Shown here: positions 17,518 through 27,055 of the stretch, in pieces
How the letters are laid out: the number at the start of each line of letters is the position of its first letter
How positions within the stretch are numbered: the first letter of the stretch is position 1
NCBI RefSeq assembly: GCF_000719515.1
Contig: NZ_JOGR01000008.1
Span: 114,173-178,172, forward strand
Length of the DNA: 64,000 bases
Direction: 5' to 3'
Source: Glycomyces sp. NRRL B-16210
GTDB lineage: Bacteria; Actinomycetota; Actinomycetes; Mycobacteriales; Micromonosporaceae
Program-made: the position numbers and the translations under genes
The notes under the pieces: model-generated
What the model saw: the letters and a program-made list of their open reading frames with translations, nothing else
What the model was told of the DNA's origin: nothing
The model's database searches: none

Positions 17518-18713
17518 GCGAGGAAATCGATCGTGACGAGCTGCGGAGAGCCGCTCGGACGCTGCTTATCCGACCGCTGCTTCGGTCAGGCGGCCCAACC
17601 GCAGGGATCGCCGCGACCATCAGGAAACCGCAGCATCAGAGGCTGCTCCAGCAGTGGTTCGAACGGAACCTCGGCTGGAATTTGATCGTCGACAGGGACG
17701 TCATACGGCTGCACAAAATCCCCGCGATGCCTGCAGCGCATCCAGAAGATGCACCCGATCAGCGAGTCTGCGTCCTCTACTGCCTGGCCGCAGCGGCCTT
17801 GGAAGATTGCGGCGAGCAGACTGTTATCACGGAGATCGCCAAGAAGATCGCCGACTTGTGCGTAGCCAGACCGGAGCTTGGGAAGTATGACGACACGACC
17901 TTCAGCGAGCGCCGGTCACTCGTGGAGGCCATCAGACTGCTCGTCAACCACGGGGTACTCGTCCCGACCCGAGGAGACGGGGCGACCCAGCTGGACGAGA
18001 AGCAGTACATCAAGGGAGACGGCGACGCCATATACGACGTCGAGCACCGCAATGCGGCCCTGCTGCTCGCCAGTCCAGTGCCCCCGAACCGTGCCAAGCG
18101 CCCCGGCGATCTGATCCGGGAACCGGTCTCCGACACTGCGGAAGGCGCGAACAGGCACCGCCGGCACCAGTTGATGCGACGCCTCGTCGACGAACCCGTC
18201 ATGCACTTTGACGAACTCGACGAAGACGTGTGGGCCTATTTCAAGAACCAGCGGCATCTGCTCGTCAGTGAACTCACCGATATGCTCGGATCCAGTGTCG
18301 AACTCCGCATTGAAGGGGCAGCGCTGGTGGACGACGACCTCACCGATATTCCGTTCCCACGCGACCGAACCCCGCAGTTCGCGGCCCTGCTCCTGGCAGA
18401 GGCTATCGCCGAGCAACCGCACCCGGTCGACGAGCCCGTGCCTGTCCACGTCCTCGAAACGGCCGCAGAGCATATCTGCGACCAAATTCGAATGCGCAAC
18501 ATCAAAACGATCGAAGGCAAGGACCTCACTCCCGAGGCCGCCCTCGGCACGGCGCTCAAAGCGCTCAAGGGCATGCGCCTGGTCACCGAAACCCCTCTGG
18601 GGGTGTTCGCGAAGCCGGCTCTCGGCCGGTTCAGGGCTCCTGCAAGGCGGGCCCCGCACACCCCAGAGCCGACTCTTTGGCCGCAAGAAGGAGACAGTAG
18701 CGATGGGAACTGA
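17514..18713 (+). CDS. jetB: Wadjet JetB (TIGR02678/DUF2398 family)
   Basis: The 399-residue protein matches the TIGR02678 layout, with RTLLIRPLLRSGGP near the start, repeated winged-helix-like segments and RRRHQLMRRLVDEPVMHFDELDEDVWAYFKNQR-like spacing in the middle (about 18150-18255). It is expected to act as the KITE-type subunit that binds JetA. Its ATG overlaps the jetA stop by ATGA, so translation is coupled. Confidence 0.85.
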   Translation: MSEEIDRDELRRAARTLLIRPLLRSGGPTAGIAATIRKPQHQRLLQQWFERNLGWNLIVDRDVIRLHKIPAMPAAHPEDAPDQRVCVLYCLAAAALEDCGEQTVITEIAKKIADLCVARPELGKYDDTTFSERRSLVEAIRLLVNHGVLVPTRGDGATQLDEKQYIKGDGDAIYDVEHRNAALLLASPVPPNRAKRPGDLIREPVSDTAEGANRHRRHQLMRRLVDEPVMHFDELDEDVWAYFKNQRHLLVSELTDMLGSSVELRIEGAALVDDDLTDIPFPRDRTPQFAALLLAEAIAEQPHPVDEPVPVHVLETAAEHICDQIRMRNIKTIEGKDLTPEAALGTALKALKGMRLVTETPLGVFAKPALGRFRAPARRAPHTPEPTLWPQEGDSSDGN

Positions 18714-21700
18714 GGATCGGCTACGGTCGGCATTCGATGCGATCAAAATGGGCATGCCTCCGGTGCCGACTTCGACGCGGTTCAAGCCCCTCAGGATGGG
18801 ACTCGTCGGCATCTGGCAGTACGTGGTGCAGGAGTTCTACTTCCATGACGGTCGGTTGGTCCTTCTCGGGCGCAACGGGAGCGGCAAGACCAAGGCCCTG
18901 GAGGTCACCAGCCCGTTCCTGTTCGACGCCAACCTCACCGCTCGGCGGCTCGACCCGTTCGGACACGCCTCCCGCTCAATGCGAGACAACCTCCTGTTCG
19001 ACGATCGCAAGCACCAGATCGGCTATGTCTGGTGCGAATACGGCCGCATCACCGAGACCGGGCTCCCCGACTACCTGACGATCGGTGCCGGGCTGCGCGC
19101 ACAGGCCTCACGTCCTGGTTCACCCGAGTCCTGGTACTTCCTCAGCCCGCGGCGGGTAGGGGTCGACCTAGAGCTCTACGACTCTTCATTGACAGTGGCT
19201 GGCAAGGACGAGCTGTCGCAATGGCTCGCTGACGGAGAGGTGTTCTCCACCGCGGAAGGGTATCGGCAGGCCGTTGGTGAACGGCTCTTCGGGATGACCG
19301 CCCCCCGCTACAAGTCGCTGGTGGAGCTCCTGCTCACCATGCGACGACCAAAACTCAGCGAGAACTTCGGTGTCCAGAAGCTGGCGGAAACGATCAGTGA
19401 AGGACTGCCACCGGTCGACCCAACCCTCATCGATGAACTCGCCCGCGGTTTCGACGAACTCGCGCGCGACCGTGAGGATCTCGAGGACCTGGAGCGGGTC
19501 GGGCGTGTAGTGAAGCAGTTCCTGGAGGCTTACCAGGCCTACGCTGAATGCATGGTCCGGCACTATGCAGCAGATCTGCGAAGGGCCGTAACCCGCTACG
19601 ACGACGTCACCCGCCGCAAACGCGAAGCCGAACAGCAACTGTCGCACACCGAGGCCGTCATTCGAGAGCTTCACAAACGAACGGGCCAGCTGAATCGGGC
19701 CGTCGTCGAACAGCACGCCAAGGTCAACGCGCTCGAACACCGCCCCGAGCTCGAAGAGCAAGCCGCGCTTATTGCACTCAACGAGCAAGCGCAAAAAGCG
19801 GAAGACCAGTCGGCCCGCGCCGCTGCCCGTCTCGCGGAAGCCGAACGCGAGCACGACCTCACCGCGATCGAACTGCAGCAGGCTGAAACTCAGGTCGAGG
19901 ACGCGGAAGATCAGTTCACCGGTGCTGAGCAGGCCGCAGCGGCAACCGCTGAATCCTGTTTGCTGCAGGACGAGCACGCCGTGCACTCCAGGCGCCTGCT
20001 CTCTGACCTCGAGGCGGCCAGACGGCTACTCGTCTCCGTTGTGGAATCCCGCCGCGCGGCGGTACGGAATGCGAGGAAATTGCGGCAGCAAGTCGACCAA
20101 GCCCAAGCCGAGTTCGATCGGGCCCAGGGTTCACTGGACGACCTCCTCGCGCGGAAGGAAGACCTCGCCCGCGCGGTCGTCACTCGGCAGGCAGAGCTCT
20201 CAGCTGAGATCGAGGCCGTCACCACCGCGCTGTTGTCATGGGCCGACGACTGCCGTGAACTGCAGATTCCCGCCGACACCCGGGCTCGGATGCTCACTGG
20301 GATCGAGCGGGCCGGCCAGCCCGGCATCGAGTCTCCCCAAGCGCTGGCGAGGATGCTCGCTGCCACGGCCGAGACCGAGCTGCTTTCTGCGGCAGCGCAG
20401 CTCGATGCACAGCTCGAACGCCTCCGTGCAGAACATCGCGACCTGATTGACCTGCGCCGCCGGATCGCACAGGATGAGGACTCGCCCCCTCCCGTTCCAA
20501 ACGCCCCCAGACGAGACCGTGACGCGGAGCCGGTCCCTGGTGCACCGCTCTGGCGCATTGTCGAATTCGATTCGAGCATTCCGGAGGACCATCGGGCCAA
20601 CATCGAGACCGCCATGCTCGGGGCCGGTCTGCTCGACGCCTGGATCACCCCGGACGGAGCCATGCTGCGTCCAGAGACCCTCGAAACCCTGCTGGATACC
20701 CGCCGTGGCAGGCACTATGAGCGGACGCTCACCTCCGTACTCGCCCCGACCGAACAGGATGACGTACCGGTCGAGACGATCGCCGCGGCATTGCGCTGCA
20801 TTGGATACCACGATCAGAGCCCGGAACCGGGCACTGATCCGGCCCAGGCCGACTGGATCAGCGGGGACGGCGGCTGGGCACTCGGACCACTCCGAGGCCG
20901 TACCGAAGGGCAGCCCGCCAGCTATATCGGTGCCGCCGCACGAGCCGCTGCGCGGCTGCGGCGCCTTCGCGACATCGACCGACAGCTCGATGAACTCGAT
21001 TCCCATCTCAGGGACACCCGCGAACGACACGACATCCTCAAACAGAGGATCGCTCGGCTCCGGCACGAACGGGACACCTGCCCGAGCGAAAGCACGATCC
21101 TTGCCTGCTCGATGCGCCTCGACGACCTGCTCGACCGAGCTGCCGAACTCAACGGCGACATCAGACAAGCCGAAGCCCGCTGCACTACCTGCGCAGAACG
21201 TCTGCAGTCCTTCACGACAGCGCTCAGCGACTACGCCCGCGGCAACTACGTCGGCATCACTGCTGAATCGATGGACGCGCTCGATCGGAATTTGACCCGA
21301 TACCAGGAGCGGCTCTTCGACACGTTCACGCAGGCGAGTCGCTACCTCTTGTGCTGTTCCCACGCCGAATCTCAGCGCTCCAGATTCGAACGGGCTCTGA
21401 CGCGTCGCGAAAAGGCAACCGAGGAGCATGACCGCCTCACCGAGGATGCGATTGCGCTCCGGTCCCAGTACGAGACCCGTCACCAGCTCGTCGGAGCCGA
21501 CATCGACCACGTCCTCGCCGAACTCGCGGCGGCGCACCAGGAGGTCAAACGGCTTCAGGCCGAGCGGGTGACCACCGATGCCGAGATACGGGAAGCGACC
21601 GAGCGGCGTGGAGCGGCTCGAGCCACACTTGAGTCCGTTGAAGAACAGCGGCGAGAACGCGAATCCGAGCGTTCAACCGCCATGGCGGAGTTCGAGCGGT

Positions 21701-22860
21701 TGCGAACCTACAGTTTCCTCGCGCTCGCGGCGGTTCCCGGTCTGCACGAGGCCCCTGGGCATATCACCGTCAGCCGAGAAGACGCTCGTGCGGCTGAGCA
21801 GCACCTGCAGCACGTCGATATCAGCAAGGAGTCGCGAGACCAAGCCAGGAACAACGTCGACGAACAGTTCCGGGCACTGCAGCTGGGGATATCAGGTTCA
21901 GACTGGAATCCCTGGGGATCCAACGAGGGCGAGCTTTTCATCGTCAAAGTGACCCACAACGGCGAAGACCAGGACGCGCCCCGTATCAGCGCGATCATCG
22001 AAAACGAGATCGCCACTCGCAAGACGTACCTCGACGAGCAGGAACGCAAGCTCTTCGCAGAGGTTCTCATCGGGCGTGTAGGCGAGCACCTGCGCGACTG
22101 CAGGGCACGTGCCATGAAGCTATACGAAGTCATGAACGACCTCCTCTCTAAACGCCGTACAGCGTCCGGGCGGCAGATGCGGCTGCTCTGGGAAGCCGAT
22201 GAAGACGCCGGGCCACGAGTTCAGCGGGCGCTCGACATCTTCGACCGGCAGTCTATGGATCTTCTTACCGACGAAGCCCGAGCCGAACTCGTCGACTTCC
22301 TCACCGACCGGGTCCGTGAGACCCGAGAGGCCGACCGGGAAGGCGACTGGCGTGAGCACCTGCGCGAAGCACTTGACTACCGCCAGTGGTCACGATTTCG
22401 GATCCAGATACGCGACAATACGAGAGACAATTGGACGACTCTGACGGATGCGAAGCACCGACAGGGCTCCGGCGGTGAGAAAGCCGTGATGCTCCAACTG
22501 CCACTCTTCGTCGCCGCGGCCGCGCACTACGTGGGAGCAGCCCCAACCGCACCGCGTCCGATCTATCTTGACGAAGCCTTCGCGGGCATCGATGCGGAAA
22601 TGCGAGGTGAATGCATGAAGCTTCTGGTCGATCTCGACCTTGACTTCGTTCTGGCGAGTCATGACGAATGGGGCTTCCACGAGGAAGTACCTGGACTGGT
22701 CACTTACAGCCTGTTCCGCGACCCATCCGAACCCGGCGTGCTCGCAACACCATTCCTCTGGGACGGCACCGCCAGCAGCGAACTGCGCGATCCGATGCTC
22801 AATGATGACGAAGGCATGTTCGGAAACGGAGAAGGGCTATTCGATGCAGGAATTTCCTGA
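18703..22860 (+). CDS. jetC: Wadjet JetC, SMC-like ATPase (TIGR02680 family)
   Basis: The 1385-residue protein has Walker A GRNGSGKTK (about residues 56-64), long coiled-coil arms rich in Glu, Ala, Arg and Gln (about residues 260-560 and 740-1050) around a globular hinge, and the distal head with signature GSGGEKAVML (about 1255) and Walker B RPIYLDEAFAGID (about 1285). It is the motor that extrudes DNA loops and senses small circular DNA. The ATG has AAGGAG about 9 bases upstream and overlaps the jetB stop by 11 bases. It looks fully intact. Confidence 0.9.
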   Translation: MGTEDRLRSAFDAIKMGMPPVPTSTRFKPLRMGLVGIWQYVVQEFYFHDGRLVLLGRNGSGKTKALEVTSPFLFDANLTARRLDPFGHASRSMRDNLLFDDRKHQIGYVWCEYGRITETGLPDYLTIGAGLRAQASRPGSPESWYFLSPRRVGVDLELYDSSLTVAGKDELSQWLADGEVFSTAEGYRQAVGERLFGMTAPRYKSLVELLLTMRRPKLSENFGVQKLAETISEGLPPVDPTLIDELARGFDELARDREDLEDLERVGRVVKQFLEAYQAYAECMVRHYAADLRRAVTRYDDVTRRKREAEQQLSHTEAVIRELHKRTGQLNRAVVEQHAKVNALEHRPELEEQAALIALNEQAQKAEDQSARAAARLAEAEREHDLTAIELQQAETQVEDAEDQFTGAEQAAAATAESCLLQDEHAVHSRRLLSDLEAARRLLVSVVESRRAAVRNARKLRQQVDQAQAEFDRAQGSLDDLLARKEDLARAVVTRQAELSAEIEAVTTALLSWADDCRELQIPADTRARMLTGIERAGQPGIESPQALARMLAATAETELLSAAAQLDAQLERLRAEHRDLIDLRRRIAQDEDSPPPVPNAPRRDRDAEPVPGAPLWRIVEFDSSIPEDHRANIETAMLGAGLLDAWITPDGAMLRPETLETLLDTRRGRHYERTLTSVLAPTEQDDVPVETIAAALRCIGYHDQSPEPGTDPAQADWISGDGGWALGPLRGRTEGQPASYIGAAARAAARLRRLRDIDRQLDELDSHLRDTRERHDILKQRIARLRHERDTCPSESTILACSMRLDDLLDRAAELNGDIRQAEARCTTCAERLQSFTTALSDYARGNYVGITAESMDALDRNLTRYQERLFDTFTQASRYLLCCSHAESQRSRFERALTRREKATEEHDRLTEDAIALRSQYETRHQLVGADIDHVLAELAAAHQEVKRLQAERVTTDAEIREATERRGAARATLESVEEQRRERESERSTAMAEFERLRTYSFLALAAVPGLHEAPGHITVSREDARAAEQHLQHVDISKESRDQARNNVDEQFRALQLGISGSDWNPWGSNEGELFIVKVTHNGEDQDAPRISAIIENEIATRKTYLDEQERKLFAEVLIGRVGEHLRDCRARAMKLYEVMNDLLSKRRTASGRQMRLLWEADEDAGPRVQRALDIFDRQSMDLLTDEARAELVDFLTDRVRETREADREGDWREHLREALDYRQWSRFRIQIRDNTRDNWTTLTDAKHRQGSGGEKAVMLQLPLFVAAAAHYVGAAPTAPRPIYLDEAFAGIDAEMRGECMKLLVDLDLDFVLASHDEWGFHEEVPGLVTYSLFRDPSEPGVLATPFLWDGTASSELRDPMLNDDEGMFGNGEGLFDAGIS

Positions 22861-24142
22861 GGCGGTGCTTGTCTGGGCTGCCAAGCCAGGTCCGGTGAAG
22901 TTCCTTGCAGCCCTCCGCAAACACCTCGAACGAGGCGGCAAGGCGCAGACAACACTGCCCTTCGGCAAAGACCCTCTGACCCAAGAAGAACAGCTTCAAC
23001 TGGGTGAACTGTTCGGCACTCGGCTCAACATGATCACCGCGGCCAAGGTAAACCTGCGCCAGGTTCGTCGGCAACTCGAGGACCGCGGCATTGAATTGGA
23101 GGACCTCGATCAGGCAGTGAACGGACCGTTGGTCACGCAGTCCGAGTCCAAACACGAACGCGAAGTACGGAAACAGCTTGAGGTGGCCAGATGCCGCCTC
23201 GACCTGGTCACGGAGATGCTCCCGCACTCGGATCTGGACCAGGAACGTGAACTCCTACTCAACCTGCCACTGCGGCCCGTGCACCAAGTCCCTCCCACAT
23301 CCGCGACCGGCACCAAGTACTGGTTCCCTTACGATGCGGCCGTCCGCTCCACCGCAGCCTGGTTGAAGTGGCATCTTCGGGAGGACCGCCCGATCCCCGA
23401 GGGAACGCTCCTAAACGAGGCGTTCGGAAACGTCAAGTCAGAGCGAATGGCCGCCGCCGGCAGGATCGCCTTCCAGAACCTGAACGGTCATTCCTACGAC
23501 GTGCTGGTGGATCGTGCCGAATCCGAAATTCGGCTCAGCGGCCCATTGGTGTGGGAGATCGACGATCCCGCCGCCGATGCTCGCGTCGCCTATCCTTGGG
23601 TGAGTGTGCCTGGAAGAAGCATCCGCAAGCTCGGCCGGAGAAGCGGGGACCTGGACGGTCTGCTCCTGATCGAAAACCAGGAGACCTTCCAGCAAATCGG
23701 CCAGGAAACCGGGGTGGGCCAGCGCTGGCTCTGCATTTGGAGTCAGGGCTATGCGAGTGATGACTTGATTGAATTCGTCAAGCTGTACAGCCATCTGCCG
23801 GTAGCGGCATGTTGCGACCTTGATCCTCCAGGGATCGGGATTGTCGAGGACCTGTCGAAGCGGCTCGGATTCAGAGTCAACCCGGTAGGAATGAACGCTG
23901 ACGCGTGGCGACGATCCAAGAAGATGAAGGAATCAGCGCAGAAGCGCGAAATCTGGGCGGCAGAGGCGGCGGCCCTGCAGGATATCTGCCATGAGGCACT
24001 CCGTCCGCTGGCTGCGGCCATCGCCGAAACTGGTGAACGTGTCGAGCAGGAGGCGATGGACCTCTACTGGGAGCTGATCGAGACTATGTCTATCCAACTT
24101 GATGCCTTGCTACTCCAGTCGCCAGCAAGTCAGAGCGACTGA
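22844..24142 (+). CDS. jetD: Wadjet JetD nuclease (TIGR02679/DUF2399 family)
   Basis: The 432-residue protein has an N-terminal arm domain and a C-terminal Toprim-like nuclease domain, with Glu in LLIENQETF (about residue 275) and the acidic pair in CCDLDPPGIGIVEDL (about 325). In Wadjet systems JetD cleaves the plasmid that JetABC has looped. Its ATG lies 17 bases inside jetC, so it is translationally coupled. A hairpin at 24195-24224 closes the operon. The catalytic acids appear intact. Confidence 0.88.
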   Translation: MQEFPEAVLVWAAKPGPVKFLAALRKHLERGGKAQTTLPFGKDPLTQEEQLQLGELFGTRLNMITAAKVNLRQVRRQLEDRGIELEDLDQAVNGPLVTQSESKHEREVRKQLEVARCRLDLVTEMLPHSDLDQERELLLNLPLRPVHQVPPTSATGTKYWFPYDAAVRSTAAWLKWHLREDRPIPEGTLLNEAFGNVKSERMAAAGRIAFQNLNGHSYDVLVDRAESEIRLSGPLVWEIDDPAADARVAYPWVSVPGRSIRKLGRRSGDLDGLLLIENQETFQQIGQETGVGQRWLCIWSQGYASDDLIEFVKLYSHLPVAACCDLDPPGIGIVEDLSKRLGFRVNPVGMNADAWRRSKKMKESAQKREIWAAEAAALQDICHEALRPLAAAIAETGERVEQEAMDLYWELIETMSIQLDALLLQSPASQSD

Positions 24143-24194
24143 AGGACTGAGTGCGGCGGGCAAGGTCCTATTGAGCTGAAACTTGATCTGGGGG

Positions 24195-24224
24195 CGGGGC
24201 ACGCCGCCCACCCGGCGTGCCCCG
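24195..24224. terminator. Perfect hairpin between convergent jetD and the next gene
   Basis: CGGGGCACGCCG and CGGCGTGCCCCG form a perfect 12-bp stem with loop CCCACC, 52 bases after the jetD stop and 14 bases beyond the stop of the convergent gene, so it may serve both. Confidence 0.75.
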
Positions 24225-24238
24225 CAGAAGGGAGAAAG

Positions 24239-24817
24239 CTAGATACGGCCTTCGGTCGTGGCATGGGTCAGGATCGCCTCTGTTTCGCGTCGCCACTGAC
24301 GCTTGCGGTCTTCCGGGGTTGACTTCCCGCCGGGGCGGGGTGCCATGCCGCAGATCCGGCCGTTCTCGTGGAGGAGATCGGCTACTGGAGTCAGCCCTCC
24401 GGCGACGTTGATGGCGCTGAGGATCGCGTGCTCGGGTGCGAGCGTCGGTTCGACGGCGAACCGGAAGCCGTCGATGTTGAAGGTGCCGAGGACGCTGGAG
24501 GGGAGTTCGGCTTTGGGCGCTGGAGACTGGCCGGCGTGGCGGGCAGCGATGAGCGCCGTGATAAGGCTGCGCTGTTGGGACTTCCACGTGTCGGTCTGCT
24601 CGGCCCAGAGGCCTTCCCAGCTAACCTCGCGAACCACTCCTCCTGCGTGGAGTGCGCGACCGATCTTCACCGGCTGGCCGTGGTACGACAGCCACACTGA
24701 GGCGTAGCCGGTGCCTGGTCGGGCCATCAGCGTGAGCCGGTTTCGATTGTCCGTCAACCATTCACCGAGCACCTCAGACTTGGCCGTACCGAGTTGTACT
24801 GCGGGCTGCTTCATCAT
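24239..24817 (-). CDS. Protein of unknown function, island cargo
   Basis: The 192-residue soluble protein has no signal peptide or membrane segment. Its N-terminal half is beta-rich (RLTLMARPGTGYASVWLSY) and it ends in a basic helical stretch (RKRQWRRETEAILTHA). I recognise no family. It is convergent with jetD and divergent from the XRE/PLD-like gene; whether it belongs functionally with either is unknown. Confidence 0.65.
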   Translation of the reverse strand: MMKQPAVQLGTAKSEVLGEWLTDNRNRLTLMARPGTGYASVWLSYHGQPVKIGRALHAGGVVREVSWEGLWAEQTDTWKSQQRSLITALIAARHAGQSPAPKAELPSSVLGTFNIDGFRFAVEPTLAPEHAILSAINVAGGLTPVADLLHENGRICGMAPRPGGKSTPEDRKRQWRRETEAILTHATTEGRI

Positions 24818-24985
24818 CGATCTCCCTTCATCCGATCGAATGGTTTCGTCTACGCCGTCCTGCCGCGACCTGGCGAAAATCGGTATACAAAGGATGGTGC
24901 TTGACAGACGGGGACGCTAGAACTACACAATGGGACGTGAAGAGACGTCCTCCGCAACCGAACTCGTCCCTGGGTCGGAGTCCTC

Positions 24986-25753
24986 ATGCCGAACGAGAGA
25001 TTGAAAGACGCCATGCAGGCCGCCGGGGTTACACCCGAGGGTCTGGCCGATGACCTTGAAGTCGATGCCAAGACTGTGCGTCGCTGGATCAGCACCGGGC
25101 GCACTCCGTACCCGAGGCACCGCTCAGCCCTCGCTGCGGTGCTCGACGAGACTGAGGAATACCTCTGGCCGAACATTGACACCGCGGAGCGTCAAGCTCG
25201 TGTCTCGCAGTCCGAGGTGATCTGCACGTATCCGCGTCGGTTCCAGGTGCCGAGCGATTTGTGGCGGCGGCTGTTCGACAATGCCACCGAACGGATCGGC
25301 ATCCTCGTCTACGCAGGCCTCTTCCTGCCCGAGCATGACCCCGACCTGATCGACGCACTGAAAGCGAAGGCGAAGGCGGGAACCAAGATCACGGTACTGC
25401 TGGGCGATCCCGACTGCGATGCGGTTGCGATCCGAGGGCGCGAGGAAGGTATCGGAGACACGCTCGCCGCAAAGATTCGCAACGTGCTGACCTTCTACGA
25501 GAGGCTGCGGGGGACCGAGGGTGTCTTCGTGGGCTTTCACTCAGCGACCTTGTACAACAGCGTGTACCGCTATGACGACGAGATGCTGGTCAACACGCAT
25601 CTCTACGGGTTCCCAGCCGCACATGCGCCAGTGCTGCACTTGCGCCGACTCGCCGGCGGGACCCTGTTCAACTCGTACGCTGACAGCTTCGATCGAGTCT
25701 GGTCCGCTTCGCGTGACGCCTGGACCGGTGATCATGGGAAGGTGAGGCCATGA
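24986..25753 (+). CDS. XRE-type HTH protein with PLD-like domain (DUF5919 type)
   Basis: The 255-residue protein has an N-terminal helix-turn-helix (MQAAGVTPEGLADDLEVDAKTVRRWISTGRTPYPRHR) at about 25013-25120, then a phospholipase-D-like fold region (IGILVYAGLFLPEHDPDLIDAL, TKITVLLGDPDCDAV, VFVGFHSATLYNSVYRYDDEMLVNTHLYGFPA). A full HxK motif is not visible, so the domain may bind nucleotides or lipid rather than cleave. GGAG precedes the ATG by 5 bases. It overlaps the NUDIX gene by ATGA, and this trio of XRE/PLD, NUDIX and HD genes recurs in actinobacteria. Confidence 0.75.
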   Translation: MPNERLKDAMQAAGVTPEGLADDLEVDAKTVRRWISTGRTPYPRHRSALAAVLDETEEYLWPNIDTAERQARVSQSEVICTYPRRFQVPSDLWRRLFDNATERIGILVYAGLFLPEHDPDLIDALKAKAKAGTKITVLLGDPDCDAVAIRGREEGIGDTLAAKIRNVLTFYERLRGTEGVFVGFHSATLYNSVYRYDDEMLVNTHLYGFPAAHAPVLHLRRLAGGTLFNSYADSFDRVWSASRDAWTGDHGKVRP

Positions 25754-26220
25754 GCCGCATCGACCACATCAACAACCCTGATGCCCCGGAACCCAACAGC
25801 GTCGTTCCCTCGACCGTCGCGTTCGTGACTGATGACGAAGGTCGGGTTCTTCTCATCCAGCGCTCGGACAACGGTGACTGGGCGCTTCCAGGAGGCGGCC
25901 ACGATCTCGGGGAACGGATCGCGGACACTGCGGTCCGCGAGACCAAGGAGGAGACCGGGATCGACATCGAAGTCACCGGAGTCATCGGCCTCTACACCGA
26001 CCCCGGCCACCTCATCGAATACGGTGACGGCGAGGTCCGTCAGCAGTTCTCCATCGCCTTCCGGGCGAGGCCGACCGGAGGTCAAGTCGCTACGAGCGCC
26101 GAGTCGGTTCGTGTCGCCTGGATCAACCCGAGCGATCTTGACCGGCTTCCGATTAATCCCTCGATGCGAATGCGCATCGATCATGGCCTCGGGAAGCGAT
26201 CTGAGCCCTACATCGGCTGA
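25750..26220 (+). CDS. NUDIX hydrolase
   Basis: The 156-residue protein has a full Nudix box, starting at GGGHDLGERIADTAVRET and ending KEETGID (about residues 48-72), with the metal-binding Glu pair in place. The WALPGGG lead-in is typical of (d)NTP or sugar-nucleotide hydrolases; the substrate cannot be told. It is translationally coupled to the XRE/PLD gene (ATGA overlap) and its end overlaps the convergent HD gene by 13 bases. Confidence 0.88.
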   Translation: MSRIDHINNPDAPEPNSVVPSTVAFVTDDEGRVLLIQRSDNGDWALPGGGHDLGERIADTAVRETKEETGIDIEVTGVIGLYTDPGHLIEYGDGEVRQQFSIAFRARPTGGQVATSAESVRVAWINPSDLDRLPINPSMRMRIDHGLGKRSEPYIG

Positions 26221-26774
26221 GCTGACGGGAACTGGGCTTCAACACGTTTCGCGACTTCGTGGAAGGTTCCAGCACTCCGGTCGATGAACTCGCGGACAAC
26301 TGAACTGGGCTCGTAGCGCTCGTGGATCTCCTTGATGCGCTCATCGACCGTGAAGTCCTGACCGTCCGGGCCGGTAGTCAGGTCACAGAACCAGAGAAGG
26401 TCGGTTACCGGGGAGTCTTCGCGCTCGAACTCCGTGAGGAGGTCGGCGGAAAGACCGCGCAGCTCCGCCTCAACGACTGCATTCGTGTGGTGAGCGACGA
26501 GAGTCGCAACTCGGCCGTCAAACTCAAGGGACCTCAGCCAGCGTGCACCATCGAGCGGATGAAAGCCGGTCTCCGCAACCGAAGGTGCGTACCCGACATC
26601 ATGGAGTACCGCTGCGGCTACGAGGGCGCGTCGGTCGCGTTCAGCGGGCAAGAGCGGGGCGAATCGTGAGGCCTTCGCCGCTACTGCCGTGACATGTCTC
26701 CATCGGCGCGGCAGCGGAGCGCTCAGCTCCCGCTCCGCGAGTGACCGCGCCCTGGCGACCAGACTCGTCTGCAC
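26208..26774 (-). CDS. HD-domain phosphohydrolase
   Basis: The 188-residue protein has the HD metal centre: His in RRWRHV, the His-Asp pair in AAAVLHDVGYAP, and a downstream Asp in WFCDLTTGPDG. This is a short nucleotide-type HD phosphohydrolase; the substrate is unknown. The start is GTG at 26774 with AGGA 7 bases upstream. It lies tail to tail with the NUDIX gene, suggesting a joint nucleotide-processing module. Confidence 0.82.
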   Translation of the reverse strand: MQTSLVARARSLAERELSAPLPRRWRHVTAVAAKASRFAPLLPAERDRRALVAAAVLHDVGYAPSVAETGFHPLDGARWLRSLEFDGRVATLVAHHTNAVVEAELRGLSADLLTEFEREDSPVTDLLWFCDLTTGPDGQDFTVDERIKEIHERYEPSSVVREFIDRSAGTFHEVAKRVEAQFPSAQPM

Positions 26775-26830
26775 CCGCCGATCCTAACCAGGAGCGAGAC
26801 GAATACATAGCCGTGGAGGGGGAAGGATGG

Positions 26831-27055
26831 GTGCCGGACAAGGAGTCCCGCAACGAGGACGTCAGCGGGCCGGACGGCCCTACCTGGTTTTTCGCCCCTG
26901 GGGGATATGTATATATGTCGGAGCCGGGGATGGGCCCGGTAACCCCGATTGTCCTGCAGGAATGCGAGGTATGCGACCCTCGGCACTGGCTGGGGCTGTC
27001 CGAGGTCCAGTCGGAGGGTCGACCTGTGGGGATCTACCTCCGAGGGGCGATTTAG
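26831..27055 (+). CDS. Small protein of unknown function
   Basis: The 74-residue frame (VPDKESRNEDVSG ... GIYLRGAI) has GGAGGG about 9 bases before its GTG. Longer in-frame starts (26741, 26813) lack a site or overlap the HD gene start. Features include WFFAPGGYVYM and a Cys pair CEVC. Its end overlaps the convergent replication-relaxation gene by 4 bases. Confidence 0.5.
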   Translation: MPDKESRNEDVSGPDGPTWFFAPGGYVYMSEPGMGPVTPIVLQECEVCDPRHWLGLSEVQSEGRPVGIYLRGAI

